Shown in pieces: positions 1-5,974 of a stretch of DNA of 10,409 nucleotides. How positions within the stretch are numbered: position 1 is the first letter of the stretch; each line of letters starts with the position of its first letter. The notes under the pieces were generated by a model. That model saw only the letters and a program-made list of their open reading frames with translations. It was not told the origin of the DNA and made no database searches. Origin of the DNA: Ruminococcus sp. GTDB lineage: Bacteria; Bacillota; Clostridia; Oscillospirales; Ruminococcaceae. Made by a program: the position numbers and the translations under genes. The stretch spans positions 1-10,409 of the forward strand of contig JAIDNR010000450.1 of assembly GCA_029063695.1 (NCBI GenBank), given 5' to 3'.

Positions 1-20
1 GAATTGAAAAAAATTATTTG

Positions 21-29
21 AAAGAGGTG
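21..29 (+). promoter_or_regulatory. Ribosome binding site that decides the ATT start
   Basis: The run AAAGAGGTG matches the anti-Shine-Dalgarno sequence and lies 6 bases before the ATT at 36. No ATG, GTG or TTG sits at suitable spacing in the kinase frame: a GTG at 27-29 is in frame but is followed at once by TGA. This site is the main evidence for the unusual start. Confidence 0.55.
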
Positions 30-35
30 TGAAAT

Positions 36-875
36 ATTAATAAATACGAAATATCAGAACTTTTCGGAATCCATGATATAAAGTATATATCCGAAATAAA
101 AACAGGTCATATAAATAAGACTTATCTTGTTGAATGTGAATCAGAGAAGTATATTTTGCAGTCTCTCAACAGAGAGATATTTAAAAATCCCGAAATCGTC
201 ATGAATAATATTTCCCTGATTGAACATGCATTTCAATCCGAAAAAAGTATTGCAGTACCGCATTATCTTTTGTGCAGCGGAAGAAATTATGCTGAATACA
301 ACGGCGAAATATGGCGTATGTATGGATATATTGAAAATACGTCATGTATACCATATAATTTTGATTATGGTTTTGCGGTAGGACGTTTTCTGCGTGTTGT
401 AAATTCATACGGATTTGAATTTGAAAATCCAATTAATCTGCATGATTTCAGACTTAATCTGCCGTTACGCAATATTCACGGCGATACAAAATCGGATAAT
501 ATAATTTTCGGCAAAAAAACTGCAATAATTGATTTGGATAATGCAATGCGTAGCTATATATGTGCTGATTACGGCGATATGATACGTTCAGTTACTACAG
601 AATCATTTGATTTGCAAGCAATATATGATACTACAAAAGGTTTTGCAAAAGGTATCGGTGACTTGCTTACAGCTAAAGAAATCAGTACTCTTTATTCAGG
701 CATAGTTCTTATTATTACAGAACTTAAAGACCGTTATCATTCAGGTATAAAAAATTTCCCGAACAAAACGTCTGAACAGTGCCTTGAAAGAGAAAAAAGT
801 CTTATATTACAGCTTGACGAATTTTACAGTCACGAGGACGAAATAAAAAATATAATTAACAGGTGCTTTGAATAA
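36..875 (+). CDS. NahK/choline-kinase-like phosphotransferase (APH fold), probable ATT start
   Basis: Small-molecule kinase of the aminoglycoside phosphotransferase/choline kinase fold, expected to transfer the ATP gamma-phosphate to a sugar or amino alcohol in the cytoplasm. The segment GHINKTYLV (about residues 24-32), then YILQSLN and IFKNP, resembles the N-lobe of N-acetylhexosamine 1-kinases. The catalytic loop is HGDTKSDN (about 148-155), followed by the metal-binding IIDLD (164-168) and DYGDMIR (178-184). The first ATG/GTG/TTG in frame is a TTG at 156, which would cut off the conserved N-lobe. Reading back in frame is open to a TGA at 30-32, and an ATT at 36 gives fMet-NKYEISELFG with an AGAGGTG ribosome site (23-29) at good spacing, so I chose ATT. 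At 279 residues it is shorter than I recall for NahK (about 350). The substrate cannot be told; homoserine, choline or hexosamine kinase are alternatives. The family call is firm, the start less so. Confidence 0.72.
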   Translation: MNKYEISELFGIHDIKYISEIKTGHINKTYLVECESEKYILQSLNREIFKNPEIVMNNISLIEHAFQSEKSIAVPHYLLCSGRNYAEYNGEIWRMYGYIENTSCIPYNFDYGFAVGRFLRVVNSYGFEFENPINLHDFRLNLPLRNIHGDTKSDNIIFGKKTAIIDLDNAMRSYICADYGDMIRSVTTESFDLQAIYDTTKGFAKGIGDLLTAKEISTLYSGIVLIITELKDRYHSGIKNFPNKTSEQCLEREKSLILQLDEFYSHEDEIKNIINRCFE

Positions 876-909
876 AAAAATCCCGTATTGTTATGATACG
901 GGATTTTTT
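875..909. terminator. Bidirectional intrinsic terminator between the kinase and SUFU genes
   Basis: An 8-bp perfect stem, TCCCGTAT (881-888) with ATACGGGA (896-903), has a 7-base loop and is flanked by an A run (875-880) and a T run (904-909) that extend the pairing. It begins at the stop codon of the plus-strand kinase and lies about 50 bp past the end of the minus-strand SUFU gene, so it can serve both convergent transcripts. Confidence 0.9.
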
Positions 910-956
910 GTTAATATTCGATTACTCGCATAGATAAGAATTTGTAAAAATGTACA

Positions 957-1616
957 TTACATATACGAAAAGTCTCTGTTCATATCGGTAATAAATTCGG
1001 GATTATCCTTTTTCATAAGCTCAATCAGAACTTGTATATTACTGACATCCTCTTTAATTGCGTTCAGTTCAGATTCTGTTATTCCCACAAACTGAACGAA
1101 TTCCACTTTACCATGAATAGTATTCAAAGTATTAGCAGATGTATCTGCAACTGTTATAAGGGCAGTAATCTTTGAATCTGTTCCTATACGCAGAGATGTT
1201 CCATTACCCGGTACACATTCTTCGAAATCATAATAATTTTTAGTTTTGAATGTATAGCGAGCCAGATTTGAAAGCATATCCATTGCCCATATACAATCTT
1301 CTGCATTATCTGATTTCAGTTTCATGGTCATTTCATATCCCCACTTGCTGAATTCCTCACCAAATGCTTCTTCATCTGTATACAATTCACTCATGCCAAA
1401 AGTAACAATATGCTGATAGCCTTTTCCGGAATCATAGGCAGAAAAACCGTCAAGAAACTCATCTCCGCCAAACATTGCTCTTGATAGAATATTTGTAGCA
1501 TAGTGATTCGGCTCAACACCTGGATATATTCGTTCAAATTCAGCTTCTATCGCATCCCAACCAGGCGACCATTCGTCATCTTCATGCATTTTTTTAATAT
1601 ATTCTTCTTTAGTCAT
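957..1616 (-). CDS. Suppressor-of-fused (SUFU) domain protein
   Basis: A 219-residue soluble protein of the SUFU superfamily. The hallmark block is YQHIVTFGMSELYTDEEAF (about 67-85), followed by FSKWGYEMTMKLK (89-101), a helical WAMDMLSNLARYTF (110-123), and near the C-terminus ITALITVADT and HGKVEFVQFVGITESEL (169-184); this order is typical of bacterial SUFU proteins. There is no signal peptide or membrane segment. In bacteria, such proteins are often immunity proteins for polymorphic toxins, and many occur as stand-alone genes of unknown role. No toxin gene lies beside it here, so the role stays open. It has its own promoter (TTAACA-17-TATAAT) and an AGGAG ribosome site 8 bases before the ATG, and is transcribed alone. 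The family assignment is confident; any immunity role is inference. Confidence 0.85.
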   Translation of the reverse strand: MTKEEYIKKMHEDDEWSPGWDAIEAEFERIYPGVEPNHYATNILSRAMFGGDEFLDGFSAYDSGKGYQHIVTFGMSELYTDEEAFGEEFSKWGYEMTMKLKSDNAEDCIWAMDMLSNLARYTFKTKNYYDFEECVPGNGTSLRIGTDSKITALITVADTSANTLNTIHGKVEFVQFVGITESELNAIKEDVSNIQVLIELMKKDNPEFITDMNRDFSYM

Positions 1617-1654
1617 GCTTTTTCTCCTATAAATTCTGATTTATCTTAGTAATA

Positions 1655-1683
1655 ATTATACAGCAAATCCGTTACATTGTTAA
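1655..1683 (-). promoter_or_regulatory. Sigma-70-type promoter of the SUFU gene
   Basis: On the minus strand TTAACA (1678-1683) and TATAAT (1655-1660) are separated by 17 bp, a 5/6 plus 6/6 match to the housekeeping consensus. The -10 lies about 40 bp upstream of the SUFU start codon. Confidence 0.8.
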
Positions 1684-1690
1684 TAGAAAT

Positions 1691-1729
1691 GCCACAGCAC
1701 TTCTGACTGAAAATTACAAGTGCTGTGGC
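1691..1729 (-). terminator. Hairpin downstream of ilvE, probable terminator
   Basis: A perfect 12-bp inverted repeat, GCCACAGCACTT (1691-1702) with AAGTGCTGTGGC (1718-1729), around a 15-base loop. On the minus strand it follows ilvE by about 45 bp, and the next bases are T-rich (ATTTCTATTAAC) rather than a clean T run. It sits directly upstream of the SUFU promoter and probably isolates SUFU from ilvE transcription. The weak U tract leaves some doubt that it stops transcription fully. Confidence 0.65.
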
Positions 1730-1773
1730 GAAAACTTCTTTATGAACGTCCGTATTTGCGATACAGGATTTAC

Positions 1774-2841
1774 TTATTTTACTTCAACAGTCCAGCCGAA
1801 AGTATCTTCAATCTTGCCCCACTGGATACCAGTCATTGTATCATAGAGCATCTGTGAAATTTCACCGATTTTGTTGCCATTGATTTCCATAACCTTATTG
1901 TTCCATTTAAGATGACCTACAGGAGAAATAACAGCAGCTGTACCTGTACCGAAAACTTCATTGAGCTTGCCGGCATCGTAGGCATCGGCAATTTCCTGAA
2001 TTGTGATACGTCTTTCGGTTACCTTGATACCCTTGCTTCTGCATACTTCGATAGCGGATTTTCTTGTGATTCCGGGTAAGATACTGCCCTGAAGCATAGG
2101 AGTAACAACTTCGCCGTCGATAACAAAGAAGATATTCATAGCTCCTACTTCTTCGATGTACTTCTGCTCAACGCCGTCAAGCCAGAGAACCTGAGAATAA
2201 TTCTGCTTGTGTGCTTCGTCCTGACCGATAAGAGAAGCCGCATAGTTTCCGCCTGTCTTGGCAAATCCCATACCGCCACGGACTGCACGGACATACTTGC
2301 TTTCAACATAGATATTAACAGGGTCAAGACCGCTTGCATAATAAGCACCCGACGGTGAAAGGATAATCATGAATAAGTAATGTTCACCAGGCTTTACACC
2401 GAGATACGGGTCACAGGCGAAGATATAAGGACGGATATAGAGTGATTCGCCGTCTTTTGCAGGAACCCAGTCCTTTTCAATGCGGAGAAGTTCCATGAGG
2501 CATTCCATAGCCAGACTTTCGGGAAGCTCGGGAATTACAAGTCTTTCGTTTGAAACGTTGAGACGCTTGAAGTTCTCGTCGGGACGGAAAAGCTGTACCT
2601 TGCCTTCAGCAGTTCTGTAAGCCTTTAATCCCTCGAATACAGTCTGTCCGTAGTGAAGGCACATAGCGGCAGGGGAAAGCTCAATATTTCCGTAAGGACG
2701 GATTTCAGGGTCATGCCAGCCCTGTCCCTCATCGTAAGGCATAACAAGCATATAGTCGGTGAAGATGTGACCGAATCCGAGACTGTCATCAGGATTGGGC
2801 TTTTTCTTTAAAGTTTCTGCTTTTGTGAATTTGATGTTCAT
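1774..2841 (-). CDS. ilvE: Branched-chain amino acid aminotransferase
   Basis: PLP-dependent fold-type IV transaminase that moves the amino group between glutamate and the 2-oxo acids of leucine, isoleucine and valine; last step of their synthesis and first of their breakdown, in the cytosol. The catalytic lysine is K195 in AKTGGNYAAS, the pyridine-nitrogen Glu lies in EEVGAMN (about 230-236), and the phosphate-binding end shows TPMLQGSILPGITR (247-260) and FGTGTAA. LHYGQTVFEGLKAYR (62-76) is the conserved N-terminal block. At 355 residues it belongs to the longer BCAT group like the eukaryotic enzymes, rather than the roughly 310-residue E. coli IlvE type. The start has an AAAGAGGGT ribosome site. 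Only 45 bp separate it from a small upstream membrane-protein gene, and no good promoter is seen between them, so the two are probably cotranscribed. No T-box or leader peptide is visible. Confidence 0.96.
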   Translation of the reverse strand: MNIKFTKAETLKKKPNPDDSLGFGHIFTDYMLVMPYDEGQGWHDPEIRPYGNIELSPAAMCLHYGQTVFEGLKAYRTAEGKVQLFRPDENFKRLNVSNERLVIPELPESLAMECLMELLRIEKDWVPAKDGESLYIRPYIFACDPYLGVKPGEHYLFMIILSPSGAYYASGLDPVNIYVESKYVRAVRGGMGFAKTGGNYAASLIGQDEAHKQNYSQVLWLDGVEQKYIEEVGAMNIFFVIDGEVVTPMLQGSILPGITRKSAIEVCRSKGIKVTERRITIQEIADAYDAGKLNEVFGTGTAAVISPVGHLKWNNKVMEINGNKIGEISQMLYDTMTGIQWGKIEDTFGWTVEVK

Positions 2842-2886
2842 TTTTTATATACCCTCTTTATAATTAAATTTAACAAACGGCATCTC

Positions 2887-3012
2887 TCAGTTAGCGGAGA
2901 AGTATTTCTTTTCATAGATTTTCTTGCATACCATAACTCCTACAGCCGCAGAGGCAGCAAGTACAACGGACGAAACGGATATGGCAAGAACGATTTTTTC
3001 CTTTTTAGTCAT
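2887..3012 (-). CDS. Small single-span membrane protein, 41 residues
   Basis: A short gene that encodes a 41-residue protein: a charged start MTKKEK, one hydrophobic segment from about residue 7 to 29 (IVLAISVSSVVLAASAAVGVMV), then a basic tail CKKIYEKKYFSAN. This should put one helix in the membrane with the lysine-rich tail on the inside, or act as an uncleaved signal anchor. The ATG follows AAGGAGTTGTTATT, a strong ribosome site, and a TATAAT promoter lies about 50 bp upstream, so it is very likely translated. It precedes ilvE by 45 bp on the same strand and seems to share its transcript. I do not recognise a family. A role tied to amino acid metabolism would be guesswork. Confidence 0.72.
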   Translation of the reverse strand: MTKKEKIVLAISVSSVVLAASAAVGVMVCKKIYEKKYFSAN

Positions 3013-3062
3013 AATAACAACTCCTTATCGAAAAAACAACCGAAATAATGTCTTACTGAAAC

Positions 3063-3091
3063 ATTATAACATATTTTGCAGATAATTTCCA
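3063..3091 (-). promoter_or_regulatory. Promoter for the small membrane protein and ilvE
   Basis: Minus-strand TGGAAA (3086-3091, 4/6 match) and TATAAT (3063-3068, perfect) with 17 bp between. The -10 is about 50 bp upstream of the 41-residue gene. No other good promoter is seen before ilvE. Confidence 0.65.
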
Positions 3092-3102
3092 TAGAAAAGG
3101 CA

Positions 3103-3139
3103 TAAAAAACTGCACAAAATCTCAGTTGTATTTTTGTGT
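3103..3139 (-). terminator. AT-rich terminator of the alr-radical SAM operon
   Basis: Immediately after the radical SAM stop codon the minus strand forms CACAAAA (complement of 3132-3138) pairing with TTTTGTG (complement of 3113-3119), followed within a few bases by six Ts (complement of 3104-3109). The stem is short and weak, but its position and U tract fit an intrinsic terminator. Confidence 0.55.
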
Positions 3140-3140
3140 A

Positions 3141-3755
3141 TTATTCATCATAGGTGCGGACTCTGAGTTCAGCTCCGAGTGATTCGGCAACATTACGTGC
3201 GGCTTCAATCTGTTCAGCAGGGATAACGTCCACAACAGACATGATTATCTTTGTGGATTTCTGCTGAACACAGTCAGCCGTGAATTTCTGCATGGCTTCC
3301 CATGCATTGTCGAATTTCGGACGGGTTACTTTCATATATTCGTCTTTAGTACCTGCATTAAGGCTGATTGAAATAATATCCATAACGTCGCAGAGTTCTT
3401 TTGCGATGGACTTTTCATTAATCAAATCGCCCAGACCGTTTGTATTGATTCTCAGCACGGGGCATTTCGGACGTGATTTGAGTTCACCGGCAACTGTAAT
3501 AAGCATATCAAGTCTGCAAGTAGGTTCACCGTATCCGCAGAACACGATTTCATTGTACTTTGCAATGTCAAGATTATTCATATCCGCAAAGATTTCCTCT
3601 AAAGTCGGTTCATGCTCCAGCCAGAGAGGGTCAGAACCATATGCACCGTTGGCATGATTTCTTATGCAAAATGTACAGGCACAAGGGCATTTGTTTGTAA
3701 GATTTACATAAAGATTGTTTCCGACTTCATAGAATATAGTCATAGCTTTTTTCAT
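3141..3755 (-). CDS. Short radical SAM protein, TatD-linked type
   Basis: Radical SAM enzyme that should bind a [4Fe-4S] cluster and S-adenosylmethionine to generate a 5'-deoxyadenosyl radical. The cluster motif CX3CX2C is C23, C27 and C30 in NKCPCACTFC, the SAM-contacting glycines are in FCGYGEPTC (72-80), and RINTNGLGD and ISISLNAGT (strands 4 and 5) follow. At 204 residues it holds only the core partial barrel, with no SPASM or extra cluster domain. Size and motifs match a family I know as TatD-linked radical SAM proteins, whose substrate is unknown. A tatD gene is present 2.2 kb away in the divergent operon. It follows alr by 12 bp, and its ribosome site TAAGGAG overlaps the alr stop codon, so the two are cotranscribed. 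The start at 3755 is preferred to a second Met four codons in because of that ribosome site. Fold certain; function unknown. Confidence 0.88.
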   Translation of the reverse strand: MKKAMTIFYEVGNNLYVNLTNKCPCACTFCIRNHANGAYGSDPLWLEHEPTLEEIFADMNNLDIAKYNEIVFCGYGEPTCRLDMLITVAGELKSRPKCPVLRINTNGLGDLINEKSIAKELCDVMDIISISLNAGTKDEYMKVTRPKFDNAWEAMQKFTADCVQQKSTKIIMSVVDVIPAEQIEAARNVAESLGAELRVRTYDE

Positions 3756-3767
3756 TTTTACTTCTCC

Positions 3768-4904
3768 TTAATCAATATAAATTCGTGGTACACGTTTTGA
3801 AATTCCGCATATTACCTCATATCCGATAGTACCGTAGATTGAAGCGAGTTCATCGGCTGTGATTATATCATCTCCGTCACGTCCTATCAGAGTTACAATA
3901 TCGCCTGATTCCGCCTGTGGTACTTTAGATACATCAACTATAAGCTGGTCCATACATACTCTGCCAACGATTTTACAGCGTCTGCCATGAATTAAAATTT
4001 CTCCTTTTGATGATAATAGACGTGAATAGCCGTCCGCATAGCCGATTGTAACAGTTGCAACACGCATTTCATGTTCAGCCATGAAAGTACGTCCGTAGCT
4101 TATACAAGTACCTGCCGGAATCGTCTTTACCTGAGAAATCACGGCTTTCAGCTCCATTACAGGTTCAATTCCATCAGGAATATCAAGACTTATATCAGGG
4201 TGAAGTCCATATATTATGATTCCTGCACGTGAAAGCGTACTTTCAGATGAATTTCTGTAGCAGGTTGCCGCACTGTTCATGAAGTGGATATGCGGAAGAT
4301 TTATTTCCATGGAAACAAGTATGTCATAAACATCAAGTATAAACTTTTCCTGATTATCCGTATATGTAATATTATCGGGATTATTGCTGTCCGCAGCGGC
4401 AAAGTGGGTATATATTCCCTCAACGGAAATTTTGTCAATCTGCATGATTTGGACAATTTCGTCTGCACATTCTTTGGGAGTATTGTATTTCAGCCCGATA
4501 CGTCCCATTCCTGTATCAATCTTTATATGACATCGTATAGGTTCGGGTGTGTTCTGTGCAAGTTTTTCGGCATATCCGTATGAGACAACACCCTGAATTA
4601 TATTGTACATCGATATTTCATGTGCATATTCGGGCGGAGTATAGCCTAAAATCAGAATTTCAGCATCAGGACAGAATTTTCTTGCCGCTATTGCCTCATC
4701 AAGATTTGATACGGCAAAATATTTGATTCCGCATTTTTCCGCAAGACATTTTATAATATGCTCATCGCCGTGACCGTAGGCATCAGCCTTGACAACCGCC
4801 ATAATTTCCGTTTTAGGAGAGTTAAGACTTTTTATGATTTCAACATTCTTTTTAAGTCGGGCAAGCGAGACTTCTGCCCATGCCCTTTTAAGATATGGCT
4901 GCAT
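3768..4904 (-). CDS. alr: Alanine racemase
   Basis: PLP enzyme that interconverts L- and D-alanine to supply D-Ala for peptidoglycan; cytosolic homodimer. The N-terminal barrel starts with RAWAEVSLARLKKNV, and the PLP lysine is K39 in AVVKADAYGHG (36-46), the family signature. HIKIDTGMGRIG (about 126-137) and HFMNSAAT are further barrel motifs. The second catalytic base is Y270 in CISYGRTF, contributed to the partner's active site, and GYADGYSR and GRVCMDQ belong to the C-terminal beta domain. At 378 residues it is of normal length. The ATG is preceded by GAAAGGACAAAAGAA, a good ribosome site. It is first in a two-gene operon with the radical SAM gene and reads away from the LCP operon across a shared promoter region. 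Spore-formers may carry a second, spore-specific alr; nothing here tells which this is. Confidence 0.96.
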   Translation of the reverse strand: MQPYLKRAWAEVSLARLKKNVEIIKSLNSPKTEIMAVVKADAYGHGDEHIIKCLAEKCGIKYFAVSNLDEAIAARKFCPDAEILILGYTPPEYAHEISMYNIIQGVVSYGYAEKLAQNTPEPIRCHIKIDTGMGRIGLKYNTPKECADEIVQIMQIDKISVEGIYTHFAAADSNNPDNITYTDNQEKFILDVYDILVSMEINLPHIHFMNSAATCYRNSSESTLSRAGIIIYGLHPDISLDIPDGIEPVMELKAVISQVKTIPAGTCISYGRTFMAEHEMRVATVTIGYADGYSRLLSSKGEILIHGRRCKIVGRVCMDQLIVDVSKVPQAESGDIVTLIGRDGDDIITADELASIYGTIGYEVICGISKRVPRIYID

Positions 4905-4949
4905 TTCTTTTGTCCTTTCGTCATTTTTTGATTAAAAAACAGTTACATC

Positions 4950-4978
4950 TTGAAAAAATACTTGAAATATGTTATAAT
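4950..4978 (+). promoter_or_regulatory. LCP-operon promoter P1
   Basis: TTGAAA (4950-4955), a 17-bp spacer and a perfect TATAAT (4973-4978): a strong housekeeping promoter about 90 bp upstream of the LCP start codon. Confidence 0.8.
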
Positions 4979-4990
4979 ATATGATACAAT
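4962..4990 (+). promoter_or_regulatory. LCP-operon promoter P2, offset by 12 bp
   Basis: A second TTGAAA (4962-4967), again with a 17-bp spacer, to TACAAT (4985-4990). It is interleaved with P1, its -35 lying inside the P1 spacer, so only one of the two can be occupied at a time. Confidence 0.6.
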
Positions 4991-4998
4991 TATTTCAA
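4971..4998 (-). promoter_or_regulatory. Probable alr promoter, overlapping the divergent promoters
   Basis: On the minus strand TTGAAA (4993-4998) and TATAAC (4971-4976) are separated by 16 bp. Its -10 overlaps the -10 of the first plus-strand promoter, so polymerase bound in one direction would exclude the other. Confidence 0.55.
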
Positions 4999-5068
4999 TC
5001 GAGCATCGCTCTATATAATAGTATACAATATTTTAACACTTTTGTCAATTGAAAGGAGATTTTTTATT

Positions 5069-5974
5069 ATGGCAAAAAAGAAAACAGGCAGTATAGCCGT
5101 ACCGTATCTTGTGACAATTTTTCTTGGAATACTCATAGTGGGAGGAGGTACTTTCTTCCTGCTCAATTATCTTGGCATACTTGATGGCAATAAAGAACTT
5201 CCCGAACCTACTCCACGGCAGATTACAACAACAACTTATGCTGATAATCACACAATTCTGTTTATTCTTGATGAGCCTGAGCAGATATGTTCTTCAACTT
5301 TTATGCTTATGCGTTCAGTTCCGAAAGATAAGAGAATTGTATTTCTCGGAATACCGACGAATACAATTGCTGTTGTTGACGGAAGTCAGCAGAATCTGAA
5401 AGATGCTTATGATGCAGGAGGAGCTTCTGCTGCTGTGAATTTTACAGAACAGATGTTCGGGATTAATGTTGACCGCTATATGAAACTTGATTCTGCGTCT
5501 TTTGTCAAGATTTGTGATATTCTCGGCGGCGTTACTTATTCTATTCCTGCCGATGTTGCCGGATTTAACGGTGACGGTTCGGAAGTCTATCTCAATGCAG
5601 AACAGATTGATAAGTATGTCACTTATGCAGCTTTCAAAGGCGGTGAAGTTGAGCGTGCCTATAATACAAGTGCAATTATCTCAGCTATGGTTAATCAGGC
5701 AAGCGGAGTACGTATCGCCGATAACCTTGACAATTCTTTTAACACTATTGTCAATATGGCTGATACAAATATCACTGCCATTGATTACAAGAATCATAAG
5801 ACTGCCATAAAGGATATGTTTGAACGTGGAAATTCTATTGCCGCATTTTATCTCATTAACGGCGAAAATGCTTACAATGACTTCATTCCGTCTCAGTCAT
5901 TCATAGCGGATTTTGTACAGACCTATTACAGTTACGATGAGGGCAAGGGAGAGAGCAACAGTGAAAGTGAATAA
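5069..5974 (+). CDS. Divergent LCP (LytR-CpsA-Psr) family membrane protein
   Basis: Membrane-anchored extracytoplasmic protein with an LCP-like domain; canonical members attach wall teichoic acids or capsule polymers to peptidoglycan. MAKKKTGSIAVP is followed by one transmembrane segment (about 13-34), a Pro/Thr-rich linker (45-57) and the domain. HTILFILDEP, CSSTFMLMRSVPKDKRIVFLGIP (74-96) and GINVDRYMKLDSASFVKICDILGGV (131-155) follow the LCP pattern. The residues that normally bind lipid pyrophosphate and metal are changed: the usual DT is ST, the usual SIPRDT reads GIPTNT, and the late YVRSR...DFGR...RQ segment is YVTYAAFKGGEVERAY. It may thus be a non-catalytic or binding member. The tail is Glu/Ser-rich. 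I chose the ATG at 5069, behind AAAGGAG (5052-5058), over a TTG nine codons upstream. It is first in a five-gene operon and overlaps tatD by 14 bp. Family membership is probable, activity doubtful. Confidence 0.78.
   Translation: MAKKKTGSIAVPYLVTIFLGILIVGGGTFFLLNYLGILDGNKELPEPTPRQITTTTYADNHTILFILDEPEQICSSTFMLMRSVPKDKRIVFLGIPTNTIAVVDGSQQNLKDAYDAGGASAAVNFTEQMFGINVDRYMKLDSASFVKICDILGGVTYSIPADVAGFNGDGSEVYLNAEQIDKYVTYAAFKGGEVERAYNTSAIISAMVNQASGVRIADNLDNSFNTIVNMADTNITAIDYKNHKTAIKDMFERGNSIAAFYLINGENAYNDFIPSQSFIADFVQTYYSYDEGKGESNSESE

Noticed and set aside
156..158. TTG codon as the kinase start
   Set aside because: It would remove the conserved N-lobe and has no good ribosome site; the sequence before it reads as clear family protein.
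1691..1729. The 12-bp inverted repeat as a mobile-element end or attachment site
   Set aside because: It has the size, position and following T-rich stretch of a transcription terminator for ilvE, and no transposase or duplicated target lies near.
3013..3062. T-box or attenuator in front of ilvE
   Set aside because: The leader before the 41-residue gene is only about 50 bases, with no specifier-loop structure, T-box motif or terminator/antiterminator pair.
3280..3657. Plus-strand open frame opposite the radical SAM gene
   Set aside because: It is a mirror of a conserved coding frame, with no ribosome site or recognisable motif.
4999..5012. GAGC-ATC-GCTC hairpin in the LCP leader as an operator or riboswitch element
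   Set aside because: Four base pairs with a three-base loop is too small, no further conserved structure is visible, and the leader is only about 75 bases.
5042..5068. Upstream extension of the LCP protein from a TTG
   Set aside because: The nine added residues would be encoded by the ribosome-binding region itself; ATG at 5069 has an ideal AAAGGAG site.
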